A DNA stretch of 64,000 nt from Pseudotabrizicola sp. (GTDB lineage Bacteria > Pseudomonadota > Alphaproteobacteria > Rhodobacterales > Rhodobacteraceae). Every line of letters begins with the position of its first letter. The stretch's first letter is position 1. This document shows, piece by piece, positions 7,693-16,664 of this stretch. The notes under the pieces are model-generated. The model worked only from the letters and a program-made list of their open reading frames with translations. It was not told where the DNA came from and did no database searches. The DNA lies in NCBI RefSeq assembly GCF_030684215.1, contig NZ_JAUXOV010000024.1:124001-188000 (forward strand), given 5' to 3'. The translations under genes were made by a program, and so were the position numbers.

Positions 7693-8706
7693 ATGATGAT
7701 GACGGAAAATGCTCTCTTTGTCTCGACGAAAGCCCCGCTTGACCTTGCCGTGCTGGTCCTGCCGCATTGCTCTATTCTGGAAGTGGCAAGCGTGTTGGAC
7801 CCGCTGCGTGCCGCCAACCGACATCTGGGGGCCGACGCGTTCCGGTTTCGCATCGTCACTCCGGATGGACGACCAGCCCCCTTGACCTGCGGCATCGAAT
7901 TGCCGTCTTCGGGCGCACTGTCAATGGCCAAGGGCGCTGCGCTTTTGATGGTAATTGCAGGCTACCGTCTGGCCGAGGTCGCCACCCGCCCACTGATCCG
8001 CGATCTGCGCAACATGGCCCATGGCTTCACCGCTATTGGCGGTGTTGATGCCGCGCCTTGGGTGCTGGCCCGCGCCGGTCTGCTGGATGGTCACCGCGCC
8101 ACGGTGCATTGGGAGGATCAAGAGGATCTGGCCCACGCGCATCCGCACATTGATGTCCGGCCAGACCGCTATGTGATCGACCGCAACCGGATGACGGCAG
8201 GCGGGGCCGCGCCAGCCTATGACCTGATGCTGCACCTGATCCGTGCCCGCCATGGTGCGGGGCTGGCGCGTCTGGTGGCGCAGAGTTTTCTACAATCGCC
8301 GCGCCCCGGCAATTCTCCGCAGGTCGCCACATTGCCCGGCGCACCGGGCAACGATCCCAACCTTGATCCGCGTGTCGCCCGCGTACTAGCCCGGATGGAG
8401 ACCACTTTGGACAGCCCCGACCCGATCGCCGCTCTGGCCGCCAGTGTTGGCCTGTCTCCACGCAGGCTGGAAAGCCTGTTCCGCCACAGCCTTGGCACGT
8501 CACCCGGCGCACATGCCCTGTCGCTCCGCCTCGCCGCCGCGCGGCGCATGCTGACCGATACCGCGCATCCGCTGTCCGAAGTCGCGCTTCGCACCGGCTT
8601 TTCCAGCCCCGCCACCCTAAGCCGTGCGTTCCGTCGGACTTTCGGCCAATCCCCAACCACGTTGCGCCGACCGGGCGCGCACAAGCCCGCATCTTTGACC
8701 GTATAA
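7693..8706 (+). CDS. GlxA-family AraC-type transcription regulator (CdhR-like)
   Basis: A 337-residue regulator with an N-terminal DJ-1/PfpI-like amidotransferase fold (about 15-190) and a C-terminal AraC helix-turn-helix (about 225-325: RLESLFRHSLGTSP and ATLSRAFRRTFGQSP). In the DJ-1 domain the elbow sequence is IGGVDAAPW, without a nucleophilic cysteine, as expected for a ligand sensor rather than an enzyme. It is transcribed away from the carnitine operon. CdhR and GbdR, the carnitine and glycine-betaine regulators of Pseudomonas, belong to this family, so carnitine or a catabolite is the likely inducer. Three consecutive ATG codons at 7693, 7696 and 7699 leave the exact start open by two residues. 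Confidence 0.88.
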   Translation: MMMTENALFVSTKAPLDLAVLVLPHCSILEVASVLDPLRAANRHLGADAFRFRIVTPDGRPAPLTCGIELPSSGALSMAKGAALLMVIAGYRLAEVATRPLIRDLRNMAHGFTAIGGVDAAPWVLARAGLLDGHRATVHWEDQEDLAHAHPHIDVRPDRYVIDRNRMTAGGAAPAYDLMLHLIRARHGAGLARLVAQSFLQSPRPGNSPQVATLPGAPGNDPNLDPRVARVLARMETTLDSPDPIAALAASVGLSPRRLESLFRHSLGTSPGAHALSLRLAAARRMLTDTAHPLSEVALRTGFSSPATLSRAFRRTFGQSPTTLRRPGAHKPASLTV

Positions 8707-8712
8707 ACAGGC

Positions 8713-10077
8713 TCAGTCGTCGTTGCGCGTCTCGATTGTCGGGTGAGACCGCCGCGCTTTGCGCCACTGATGCAGCGGCACAGCCGGATCGGGGTCCCAG
8801 CCGACACGCGTCTTGGGCACCGCGATCCGCTGCGCACCGTAAATCGACGCATGACCCGATGCGGCATAGGCAATGAAGCAGCCGACCGCCATTGGCACGG
8901 CATGGGTTGCGCCAAACAGCTCGATCCCCATGATGATGCAGGCCAGCGGCGTGTTGGTGGCCCCGGCAAAGACGGCGACAAAACCAATGGCGGCCATCAG
9001 GTCGGTGGGCACCCCCATCAGCGCCCCAAGTGCCACGCCAAGTGCTGCACCGATGAAAAACAGCGGCGTCACTTCGCCCCCCTTGAAGCCTGCGGAAAGC
9101 GTGATGACCGTAAACAGAAATTTCCAGAACCAACTGGTGTAATCAGTCTGGTCAGGTTGCAAAAACCCGATCAGCGTAGGATCGCCGGGGATCGCGCTCC
9201 AGACACCAAGGCCCAGATAAGCGCGGGTATCCAGCAAGAAGACCAGCCCGATGATGAGAATAGAGGCGATGACCGGCCGCAGCGGCGCATAGGGCACAAA
9301 CCGCGCCCAAAACGCCGCCAGCCCGTGTGATGCCTCGGTAAAGGCGCGTGCGCACAGCCCGAAGGCAAGCCCGGCAACAGCGACCTTTGCCAAAAGCACC
9401 ATATCCACTCCGAACCAGCCGACGACCGCGGTCGGAACAAAGCTGATCTCGTAATGCACATGGCCCACGCCCCAAGCCTGCACCGTCCAGTCACCCACAA
9501 GTGCCGCCAGCAAGGCTGGCAACAATGCATCATACTGGATGCGCCCGATCATCAGGACCTCCAGCGCAAAGATCGCGCCGGCCAGCGGGGTGCCGAACAC
9601 CGCGCCAAAGCCTGCCGCGATTCCGCAGATCAGCAAAATACGCATCAAGGGCGCGTCCAGATGCAACCGAGACCCCAGCCCCCCCGCCAGCGCGCCACCG
9701 ATCTGCACAGCGGTGCCTTCGCGCCCGGCCGAGCCGCCAACCAGATGGGTCAGCACGGTTGAAATCAGTATGAAGGGGGCCATGCGCAGGGGCACACCGC
9801 CACCCGGCTGGTGAATTTCATCCACGATCAGATTGTTACCGCCGCCCGATGCACCGCCAAACCGCTGATAGGCCCAGACCATCGCAAAGCCCGCCACCGG
9901 CATCAGCCAGATCAGCCATGGCAGGTCAAAGCGCGCCTGCGTGGCACGGTCCAGCGACCACAAAAACAGCGCGACGGCCGATCCGATTGCAACCGACAAG
10001 GGCAGCAAAACAGCCAGCCAGAAGGCAAGGCGTGACACCTTGCGCCATTGCCGCAGCAGAATGTTGTGATCATGCAT
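8713..10077 (-). CDS. ClC-family anion channel/antiporter, probably fluoride-type
   Basis: A 454-residue membrane protein with about 10-12 hydrophobic segments. The second ClC motif [11 protein letters not shown] is clear and its Glu120 is the gating glutamate. The first motif, GSGIP in chloride ClCs, is replaced by [11 protein letters not shown], and the third motif is [12 protein letters not shown]. The GNNL and GREGT pattern fits the CLC-F branch that exports fluoride in exchange for protons, though I judge this from memory of the motifs. The start is ATG at 10077 (MHDHN); the reading frame continues upstream but that stretch is basic and low-complexity, with no membrane character. It ends 6 bp from the convergent regulator gene. 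I looked for a fluoride riboswitch upstream and did not find one. Confidence 0.85.
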   Translation of the reverse strand: MHDHNILLRQWRKVSRLAFWLAVLLPLSVAIGSAVALFLWSLDRATQARFDLPWLIWLMPVAGFAMVWAYQRFGGASGGGNNLIVDEIHQPGGGVPLRMAPFILISTVLTHLVGGSAGREGTAVQIGGALAGGLGSRLHLDAPLMRILLICGIAAGFGAVFGTPLAGAIFALEVLMIGRIQYDALLPALLAALVGDWTVQAWGVGHVHYEISFVPTAVVGWFGVDMVLLAKVAVAGLAFGLCARAFTEASHGLAAFWARFVPYAPLRPVIASILIIGLVFLLDTRAYLGLGVWSAIPGDPTLIGFLQPDQTDYTSWFWKFLFTVITLSAGFKGGEVTPLFFIGAALGVALGALMGVPTDLMAAIGFVAVFAGATNTPLACIIMGIELFGATHAVPMAVGCFIAYAASGHASIYGAQRIAVPKTRVGWDPDPAVPLHQWRKARRSHPTIETRNDD

Positions 10078-10333
10078 GACCGGATCCCTGACACTTCTGA
10101 CAGCCCTGCATCGCCGGGACTGCACATTTGTCTTAACCGCTTGGCCATCGGGCACAAGCCCCGGCGTGGCCGCAATGACACCCCGCCCGGCACCATACCC
10201 TTGGCCAAGCCTGAGATGGCGGCCTTTACGGTGGCCCCGTTTGACCGCATGATAAGAGCTTGATTGGGAACCGAACATCACCTGCACCGGGAACGCACCA
10301 TGGACACATGCACATCAGACCGGGCCCGCGGCC

Positions 10334-10720
10334 ATGTCCTGTGACCCGCCTTCGGGGCAACCCGTCATCCGCACAATCGCCATGCCTGCCGACACAAACC
10401 CGTCGGGCGACATTTTTGGCGGTTGGCTGATGGCGCAGATGGATCTTGCAGCGGGCAACCTTGCCGCAAGGGTGGCGCGCGGACGCGCGGCGACCATCGC
10501 GGTCGAGGGAATGACGTTTCTGAAACCCGTAAAGGTGGGCGACGAGGTGTCGCTTTATGCCGATCTGGTCAGCACGGGCCGCACCTCGATGCGCATTCAC
10601 GTCGAGGCATGGCGGCGCAACCGCTACGGCGAAGACAGCGTAAAGGTCACAGATGCCACCTTCACCTTTGTGGCGCTTGATGACGAAAGCAAACCACGCC
10701 CCCTCTCCGGCGGGATATGA
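10334..10720 (+). CDS. YciA-like acyl-CoA thioesterase
   Basis: A 128-residue hotdog-fold enzyme. The N-terminal segment AMPADTNPSGDIFGGW is the YciA signature, with the acidic residue of NPSGDIF acting in catalysis. YciA-type enzymes hydrolyse a broad range of acyl-CoAs in the cytoplasm. Residues before the signature (PVIRTIAMPAD) also align with the family, supporting the start at 10334 over ATG 10382. The family length is about 130 residues, so it is intact. The gene appears monocistronic, 256 bp from the divergent ClC gene, and roughly 300 bp of apparently non-coding DNA follow it. Confidence 0.9.
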   Translation: MSCDPPSGQPVIRTIAMPADTNPSGDIFGGWLMAQMDLAAGNLAARVARGRAATIAVEGMTFLKPVKVGDEVSLYADLVSTGRTSMRIHVEAWRRNRYGEDSVKVTDATFTFVALDDESKPRPLSGGI

Positions 10721-11015
10721 CGGAAAGCACCTTCAATCATCGGTGGTGCCTGCACATGGCCCAAGTCGACCCACAGCCCCAAAAAACAACAATCAACAGA
10801 TTGCATCATATACATAGCCGACTATTTTCGCACAATCCTGATACCAGAACGGGTGCCCCGGTTTTGATCTGCACCCGACTCTGCACACAAATGATTTCGA
10901 TCTGCTGTTCGATCTGGCGTGCAGGGCCCCAAATCGGTCAGATACACACCAACGCGGTACACGCGCATATCCTGCGCTTCAAAACACCGCCCCTTTTCCA
11001 AGGACGCCCGTTGCC
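10721..11015. other. Intergenic stretch with no supported gene
   Basis: About 295 bases between the thioesterase and DUF486 genes. A reading frame overlapping the thioesterase stop (10717-11046) has irregular composition, many His, Pro and Cys residues and no recognisable features, so I regard it as spurious. The region is locally richer in A/T and could carry the promoter of the following gene. I see no RNA gene or strong hairpin. Confidence 0.5.
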
Positions 11016-11372
11016 ATGGCTCTGCCCTTTTCTGTTCCTGTCCTGACGATTGGTCTTTTGCTGCTGTCGAATGTCTTCATGACCTTTGCCTGGTATGGGC
11101 ATCTGAAGTTCAAAGAAACGACCCTCATCGCGGTAATTTTCATCAGCTGGGGGATCGCGTTTTTCGAGTATACACTCATGGTTCCGGCAAACCGGATCGG
11201 GCACGGCCACTTCAGCGCGGCCGAGCTGAAAACCATTCAAGAGGTGATTACCCTCTCGGTTTTTGCGGTCTTTTCGGTGTTCTATCTGAAAGAACCACTC
11301 AGCTGGAACCATATTGTGGGCTTTGCGTTTATCGGCTTGGGAGCGTTTTTCATCTTTCATAAATGGGCATAG
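11016..11372 (+). CDS. DUF486-family small membrane protein
   Basis: A 118-residue, very hydrophobic protein with four predicted membrane segments (about 8-27, 37-55, 72-89 and 97-115), resembling half of a drug/metabolite transporter. The segment MTFAWYGHL near residue 22 is characteristic of the DUF486 family. The family has no established function; its size and topology resemble small multidrug resistance proteins. AAGGA lies upstream of the ATG. It is followed after 63 bp by a Bcr/CflA exporter in the same direction, which may share its transcript. Confidence 0.85.
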   Translation: MALPFSVPVLTIGLLLLSNVFMTFAWYGHLKFKETTLIAVIFISWGIAFFEYTLMVPANRIGHGHFSAAELKTIQEVITLSVFAVFSVFYLKEPLSWNHIVGFAFIGLGAFFIFHKWA

Positions 11373-11435
11373 GCGCACACTCACCCCTGCCCGAACGGCG
11401 TGGACATGATATGTCGGCGGGATTAGCAAGAGCGG

Positions 11436-12647
11436 ATGACTGAAAGTATTTTCCTCGATCGCAGAACACCGCCGCATATCGCAACACTCATCCTGCTTGC
11501 CGGGCTTTCGGCGCTGACCATGAATATCTTTCTGCCATCCCTGCCGGGAATGGCTGCATGGTTCGGGGTGCCCTATGCGCTGATGCAGCTGTCCGTTGCG
11601 CTGTATCTGGCGCTGTCTGCCGTGTTGCAAATTATCATCGGCCCGATTTCGGACCGCTACGGTCGGCGCAAAGTGCTTTTGTGGTCGCTCGTCCTGTTTC
11701 TGATCGCGACGCTTGGCACCTTGCTTGCCCCCAATGCGACGGCATTTCTGGTGTTCCGCATGGCTCAGGCGGTGATTGCCGCCGGAATGGTGCTGTCACG
11801 CGCAGTGGTGCGCGACATGGTCCCAGATGAACAGGCCGCCAGCATGATCGGCTATGTCACCATGGGCATGAGCATCGTGCCGATGATCGGCCCCGTGATC
11901 GGCGGCGTTCTGGAAGAGGCCATCGGATGGCAAGCCAACTTTGGCCTGTTGCTGGTGCTGGGTCTGGTGACGCTGTGGCTGACATGGGCCGATCTGGGGG
12001 AAACGGCCACGATCCGCCCTGTGACACTGGGTGCCCAGATCCGCCAATATCCGCAACTGCTACGGTCGCAACGGTTTTGGGGCTATGCGCTGTGCGCGGC
12101 CTTCGCATCGGGGTCGTTCTTTGCCTATCTGGGCGGCGCGCCCTACGTCGGAACCGAGGTGTTTGGCCTGTCTGCCTCTGGCGTGGGCGCGCTGTTTGCG
12201 CTGACCGCCATCGGCTATGCGGCAGGCAATTTCGTGGCAGGGCGGTTTTCAGTGCGGATCGGAATGAACCGCATGGTGTTCATCGGCGCGCTGATCACAC
12301 TGGCGGGGCTTTCGACGCTTGCGGTGTTGACGCTGGCCGGGCTGCATTCGGCCTATGTGTTTTTTGGCTTCACCACCTTTGTCGGTTTCGGCAACGGGAT
12401 GACATTGCCCAACGCCAATGCCGGCATGTTGTCGATCAAGCCCGAACTTGCGGGGACCGCATCGGGTCTTGGCGGGGCCATCATGATCGGTGGCGGCGCG
12501 GCGCTGGCGGCCCTTGCTGGCGCCTTGTTGGGGCCCGGCGCGTCCGAAACCCCGCTTGTGCTGCTGATGCTCGCCTCGTCAATCGGTGCGGTGGTGTCGA
12601 TCCTGTGGGTGATGCAGCGCGCCCGCGCACTTGGTCTGACGTCCTGA
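11436..12647 (+). CDS. Bcr/CflA-type major facilitator exporter
   Basis: A 403-residue, 12-segment MFS transporter. The loop 2-3 signature DRYGRRKVLL (about residue 71) and the helix-5 motif region SMIGYVTMGMSIVPMIGPVIGG (antiporter motif C type) place it in the 14-1-2 drug:proton antiporter group with Bcr/CflA. It probably exports a drug or metabolite across the inner membrane with proton import; the substrate is unknown. It follows the DUF486 gene, and the ScfR-type regulator with its TTTGCAAA sites begins just downstream. Confidence 0.9.
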   Translation: MTESIFLDRRTPPHIATLILLAGLSALTMNIFLPSLPGMAAWFGVPYALMQLSVALYLALSAVLQIIIGPISDRYGRRKVLLWSLVLFLIATLGTLLAPNATAFLVFRMAQAVIAAGMVLSRAVVRDMVPDEQAASMIGYVTMGMSIVPMIGPVIGGVLEEAIGWQANFGLLLVLGLVTLWLTWADLGETATIRPVTLGAQIRQYPQLLRSQRFWGYALCAAFASGSFFAYLGGAPYVGTEVFGLSASGVGALFALTAIGYAAGNFVAGRFSVRIGMNRMVFIGALITLAGLSTLAVLTLAGLHSAYVFFGFTTFVGFGNGMTLPNANAGMLSIKPELAGTASGLGGAIMIGGGAALAALAGALLGPGASETPLVLLMLASSIGAVVSILWVMQRARALGLTS

Positions 12648-12662
12648 CCGCTTGACGGCGGC

Positions 12663-12690
12663 TTTGCAAAGGCGAAGATGGCTTTGCAAA
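12663..12690. promoter_or_regulatory. Paired TTTGCAAA sites upstream of the ScfR-type regulator
   Basis: GGCTTTGCAAA occurs twice, with the palindromic core TTTGCAAA at 12663-12670 and 12683-12690, exactly 20 bp apart on the same face of the helix. TTTGCAAA is the recognition core described for RamB and for PccR of Rhodobacter. The pair ends 14 bp before the regulator start, which fits autoregulation by occluding its own transcription or translation start. Confidence 0.75.
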
Positions 12691-12704
12691 TCCGGGGGGA
12701 CGGC

Positions 12705-14102
12705 ATGGCCACTCAAAAGCTGTATGCGGGCGCGAAACTGCGCGAGATGCGTGGGCGTCTGGGGCTGACGCAAAAGCTGTTTGCCGACAAATTGTCAGTA
12801 TCTTTGCCATACCTGAACCAGATGGAAAACAACCACAGGCCGGTATCGGCCGGGGTGGTGCTGGCACTGGCGCAAGAGTTCGGTCTGGATGTCACTGAAC
12901 TCACCGTCGGCGAAAGTGAGCGGCTGGTCAGCGACATGAAAGAGGCGCTGGCCGACCCGGTCTTTGGCTCCGCGGCCCCCCCCTTGGCCGACCTGCGGCT
13001 GGCGGCCTCGAACGCTCCGGCGCTGGCCCGCGCCTTTCTGGATCTGCACCGCGCCTATCGCCAGACCCACGAGCGGCTTGCCTCTCTGGATGAGGCGCTG
13101 GGCCGGGAAGACGCTGCATTGCGCCCCTCACCTTGGGAAGAAGTGCGTGATTTCTTTCACTATTGCGACAATTATCTGGATGCGGTGGACCGCGCCGCCG
13201 AACACTTTGTCACCGGACCAAATGGGCGCCGCGATGTGGTTCAGGCCGCACGCGAGGCGCTGGAGCGACGTGGCATCAGCCTGCATTTCAGCGACACCGA
13301 TGCAATGCGCCGCTACGATCCTGTCGCAAAGCGGCTTGATGTCTCGGCCCGTGCGGCGGGGCCCACCCAAAGGTTCCAGCTATTGCATCAGGTCGCACTG
13401 ATCACCCAGAACGACCTTCTCGACGCCACGCTGGACCTCGCCCGCTTTCACACGCCAGAGGCACGCGAAATTGCCAAGATCGGGCTGGCCAACTACTTCG
13501 CCGGCGCCGCTTTACTGCCCTACCGCGCCTTTCTGGACGCCGCCAGCAGCACACGGCATGATCTGGAACGGCTGGCCGACCTTTTTGGCGCCAGTATTGA
13601 GCAAGTGGCGCATCGGCTCTCCACATTGCAACGACCGGGGGCAAAGGGGATTCCGTTTTTCTTCGTGAGGGTCGATCAGGCAGGCACGATCACCAAGCGC
13701 CACTCGGCCACAAGGCTGCAATTCGCGCGCTTTGGCGGGGCTTGTCCGTTGTGGAATGTCCATCGCGCGTTTGAGACGCCCGGGCGGTTCCTGCGTCAGC
13801 TTGCAGAAACCCCGGATGGGGTGCGGTATTTGTGCCTGGCACGTGACGTATCAAAACCCGGCGGCTCTTTCCACGCGCCGACCCGCCGCTATGCCATCGG
13901 CCTTGGCTGCGAAGTGCAACACGCGGGTGCCTTGGTCTATGCTGATGGGCTGGACCTGAAAGGCCGGTTCGAGCCGATCGGCATTTCCTGCCGTATCTGC
14001 GAGCGGCCCGATTGCCACCAACGGTCCGTTCCGCCGTTGGAGCGCCGGTTGCGCGTCAACCCTGACCGCCGCGACGTGCTGCCGTATGAAATCCTGTCCT
14101 GA
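12705..14102 (+). CDS. ScfR-family regulator (XRE HTH plus short-chain acyl-CoA sensing domain; PccR/RamB-like)
   Basis: A 465-residue regulator. Residues about 8-65 form an XRE helix-turn-helix (LGLTQKLFADKLSVSLPYLNQ region). The middle resembles the IrrE N-terminal-like fold, and the C-terminal DUF2083 domain carries the conserved cysteine cluster GISCRICERPDCHQR near residue 430. PccR, MccR and RamB of this family sense short-chain acyl-CoAs and control acetate or propionate metabolism. The start at ATG 12705 has a strong GGGGGGA upstream; ATG 12678 is in frame but falls between the two TTTGCAAA sites. No propionyl-CoA carboxylase gene is adjacent, so the target pathway cannot be named from the window. 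Confidence 0.88.
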   Translation: MATQKLYAGAKLREMRGRLGLTQKLFADKLSVSLPYLNQMENNHRPVSAGVVLALAQEFGLDVTELTVGESERLVSDMKEALADPVFGSAAPPLADLRLAASNAPALARAFLDLHRAYRQTHERLASLDEALGREDAALRPSPWEEVRDFFHYCDNYLDAVDRAAEHFVTGPNGRRDVVQAAREALERRGISLHFSDTDAMRRYDPVAKRLDVSARAAGPTQRFQLLHQVALITQNDLLDATLDLARFHTPEAREIAKIGLANYFAGAALLPYRAFLDAASSTRHDLERLADLFGASIEQVAHRLSTLQRPGAKGIPFFFVRVDQAGTITKRHSATRLQFARFGGACPLWNVHRAFETPGRFLRQLAETPDGVRYLCLARDVSKPGGSFHAPTRRYAIGLGCEVQHAGALVYADGLDLKGRFEPIGISCRICERPDCHQRSVPPLERRLRVNPDRRDVLPYEILS

Positions 14103-14131
14103 GAAACGCTGATCGCCCTTGGCAAGCCTGC

Positions 14132-14240
14132 GCCTCCGGCGGGAGTATTTGGCAAGCAGCAATCCAAAGAGGTGCCTCTGAGGCTTGCTGCTTTGGAAAT
14201 ACTCTGGGGGGCGCGCAAAGCGCGGGGGCAACGCCCCCTC
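14132..14240. terminator. Dispersed repeat forming a large hairpin between convergent genes
   Basis: GCCTCCGGCGGGAGTATTT starts the element at 14132. Arms GAGTATTT (14143-14150) and AAATACTC (14187-14194) pair, as do AGCAGCAA (14155-14162) and TTGCTGCT (14175-14182), giving a long imperfect hairpin. It is followed by GCGC-AAA-GCGC and GGGGGC-AAC-GCCCCC type hairpins. It separates the regulator gene from the convergent nuclease gene and is probably a bidirectional terminator. The first 35 bases recur at 38062-38098. Confidence 0.7.
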
Positions 14241-14906
14241 TCAGCGTCGGGCCGGGCGGAACCCTGCGGATCTGGCTTCGGCTTCGGTGCAGAACCATGC
14301 CTCACCTTTTGACACATCAATACGGGTTGCGGCGTAGTCGCGCTGACCGGGGTGGTGAAAGATGCGGCCCGACGCGCCGATATTGCCCTTGATATCGCAG
14401 CCAGCCGGCGCTGCTTGCGCGGGTTTGGCGCCGCTCTGGCGGTGAGCTTGAGGCGTCACCATGCGGCCCGCCCACAGGCCGACACCTGCGGCTTTGGCCG
14501 TGGCTTGATCTGCAAGGTAGCGGCCTGAATACCGAGCATAGGCCTGTGCCGCCCCCGCCTGCACCTGCGCGCGGGACAGGTCCAACCGGCCCGCAGTGCA
14601 AGTGGCGACCATGCGGCCATAGCGGTCGGTGTCTTCGCGGATGCAGGTTACCGGCCCGTTGCCGACGGCACGGGTTAGCATGGTTGCGGACCACGCCCCG
14701 CAATCCCAGCTTTGACCATGGCGGTCGCACCGTTGCCCCCGTTCCGGCGCGTCGATGCCGAACAGCCGCACACGCTGTCCTTGCCAGTCAAGAGTATCGC
14801 CATCAATCACCCTGACAGCCCCGTCCCGGGTCACGGCAACAGCTATGGCCACGGGTGTGGCGATGGACAGAGCCGCAAGAACGAGAAGGGAACGAATGAT
14901 TAACAT
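14241..14906 (-). CDS. Exported thermonuclease-family protein (SNase fold)
   Basis: A 221-residue protein with an N-terminal signal or anchor segment (about 3-24) and a staphylococcal-nuclease domain. DGDTLDWQGQRVRLFGIDAPE (about 34-54) and DRYGRMVATC (about 94-103) contain the calcium-binding and catalytic residues. The C-terminal part after about 165 is a cysteine-containing extension (CDIKGNIG to WFCTEAEA) like the small Excalibur-type modules appended to secreted nucleases. It would cut DNA or RNA in the periplasm or outside the cell. A perfect CtrA box lies 45-59 bp upstream of the start. Confidence 0.9.
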   Translation of the reverse strand: MLIIRSLLVLAALSIATPVAIAVAVTRDGAVRVIDGDTLDWQGQRVRLFGIDAPERGQRCDRHGQSWDCGAWSATMLTRAVGNGPVTCIREDTDRYGRMVATCTAGRLDLSRAQVQAGAAQAYARYSGRYLADQATAKAAGVGLWAGRMVTPQAHRQSGAKPAQAAPAGCDIKGNIGASGRIFHHPGQRDYAATRIDVSKGEAWFCTEAEARSAGFRPARR

Positions 14907-14950
14907 GACCCAGAAATCGGGTCATTATCGCGCACATGCAAGGGCAAATG

Positions 14951-14965
14951 TTAACGAAAGGTTAA
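14951..14965. promoter_or_regulatory. Perfect CtrA-type box (TTAA-N7-TTAA)
   Basis: TTAA CGAAAGG TTAA matches the alphaproteobacterial CtrA full site with the right 7-bp spacer. It is intergenic, 45-59 bp upstream of the nuclease start, and 29 bp beyond the convergent-side stop of betA, so the nuclease is the only plausible target. Confidence 0.65.
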
Positions 14966-14993
14966 CAAGCGTTCATCCTGTTGCCTGTAATGG

Positions 14994-16643
14994 TCAGCGC
15001 TGCTGGGTTTGCCAGTTCGGATGTGTCCAGGGTCCAAGATTCATTGGCGCCAGAGGCGTCCGGCCAAGGATATGGTCCGCCGCCTTTTCGCCCACCATGA
15101 TCGAGGGCGCATTCAGGTTTCCATTTGTCACCTGCGGAAACACCGAGCTGTCCGCCAGTCGCAGACCTTCGACGCCGATGACCCGGCATTCGGCGTCCAC
15201 TACCGCCATCGGGTCCGATCTGCGCCCCATGCGCGCCGTGCCGCAGGGGTGATAGGCCGATTCGACGTGTTCGCGCAGAAAGGCGTCAATCTCGTCATCC
15301 GTGTTCACATCAGGCCCCGGCTGGATCTCACTTTTAACAAAGGGCGCCATGGCAGCTTGGGAAAATACCTCTCGCGTCAGGCGGATGGCGGCGCGGAATT
15401 CGGCCCAGTCGTCGGGGTGCGACATATAGTTGAACCGGATCACCGGCGCGTCATTCGGGTCAGCCGAGCGCAGCGTGACAGAGCCGCGCGATTTCGACCG
15501 CATCGGCCCCACATGTGCCTGAAACCCATGGCCCCCGGCAGCGACCTTGCCATCGTAGCGCACTGCAATCGGCAAGAAATGATACTGAAGGTTGGGGTAA
15601 TCGATCCCCGCATGTGAGCGGATAAAGGCACAAGCCTCAAACTGATTGCTGGCGCCCAGGCCTTTACCGGTGAACAGCCACTGCGCGCCGATCAGCGCCT
15701 TCCCCCAAAGGTTCCAGTATTTGTAGAGGGTTATCGGCTGAGCGGCCGCAAACTGGAAATAAATTTCCAGATGGTCTTGCAGGTTTGCCCCAACGCCGGG
15801 GCGATCCGCCACCAGCGCAATACCGTGGCGGGCAAGTTCTGCCGCCGGGCCAATCCCTGACAGCATCAGCAGTTTCGGGCTATTAAGTGATGAAGCCGCG
15901 ATTATCACCTCGCGCCCCGCCTGCACAACAAAGGGCGCGCCTCCCTGATCCAACTCTACCCCAGTGGCGCGGCCATTCTCGATCACCACGCGGCGGGCAT
16001 TGCCGCGCAGCAGGTGAACATTGCCCCCCGCCATCGCGGGTTTGAGGTAGGCATTGGCGGCTGACCAGCGGCGACCTTTGTAGATCGTCGCTTCCATTGG
16101 GCCAAAGCCCTCTTGCTGTTCGCCATTATAGTCCTGCGTCACCGGATAGCCCGCCTGTTCGCCTGCCGCGATAAAGGCATCGAACAAGGGGTTGGCCCGT
16201 GGGCCGCGCGTGATGTGCAGCGGGCCATCGGTGCCGCGGTATTCCGGGCCAGAGCCGCCATGCGACTGCTCCATCCGTTTGAAATAAGGCAGTACATCGG
16301 CATAGGCCCAGCCGTCCGCCCCCATCTCGGCCCATGTGTCGTAGTCACGGGCATGGCCGCGCACATAGACCATACCATTGATCGACGACGACCCGCCGAT
16401 GACCTTGCCGCGCGGCGTGACCAGACGGCGCCCGCCAAGGTGGGGTTCGGGTTCCGATTGCAGGCCCCAGTCATACATACCCATATTCATTGGGTATGAC
16501 AGCGCGGCGGGCATCTGGATGAAAGGGCCAGCGTCTGAGCCGCCAGCCTCAATCACAGTGACGCGCCGTCCAGCCTCGGCCAGACGGTAAGCCATTGCGC
16601 AACCGGCAGAGCCTGCCCCGATGATAACGTAATCCGCGTGCAT
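14994..16643 (-). CDS. betA: Choline dehydrogenase
   Basis: A 549-residue FAD enzyme of the GMC oxidoreductase family, normal length. The N-terminal dinucleotide loop is [12 protein letters not shown] (7-18), followed by the GMC signature [18 protein letters not shown] (about 79-96). The active-site His465 is in [10 protein letters not shown], and the C-terminal [11 protein letters not shown] supplies the conserved Asn. It oxidises choline to betaine aldehyde at the inner membrane face, passing electrons to the respiratory chain. It is the last gene of betI-betB-betA, 21 bp after betB. The divergent choXWV supplies the substrate. Confidence 0.96.
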   Translation of the reverse strand: MHADYVIIGAGSAGCAMAYRLAEAGRRVTVIEAGGSDAGPFIQMPAALSYPMNMGMYDWGLQSEPEPHLGGRRLVTPRGKVIGGSSSINGMVYVRGHARDYDTWAEMGADGWAYADVLPYFKRMEQSHGGSGPEYRGTDGPLHITRGPRANPLFDAFIAAGEQAGYPVTQDYNGEQQEGFGPMEATIYKGRRWSAANAYLKPAMAGGNVHLLRGNARRVVIENGRATGVELDQGGAPFVVQAGREVIIAASSLNSPKLLMLSGIGPAAELARHGIALVADRPGVGANLQDHLEIYFQFAAAQPITLYKYWNLWGKALIGAQWLFTGKGLGASNQFEACAFIRSHAGIDYPNLQYHFLPIAVRYDGKVAAGGHGFQAHVGPMRSKSRGSVTLRSADPNDAPVIRFNYMSHPDDWAEFRAAIRLTREVFSQAAMAPFVKSEIQPGPDVNTDDEIDAFLREHVESAYHPCGTARMGRRSDPMAVVDAECRVIGVEGLRLADSSVFPQVTNGNLNAPSIMVGEKAADHILGRTPLAPMNLGPWTHPNWQTQQR

Positions 16644-16664
16644 TTCTTTGACTTTACTTCCGGT

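Noticed and set aside
10078-10290. Possible fluoride riboswitch upstream of the ClC gene
   Set aside because: The minus strand has GGCGATG followed by CTGTCAG, but the conserved CGCC and CTGATGRC blocks of the fluoride aptamer in the right order are missing.
10717-11046. 109-codon frame overlapping the thioesterase stop codon
   Set aside because: Despite the ATGA overlap, its composition is irregular, it has no recognisable motif and it overlaps the DUF486 start region.
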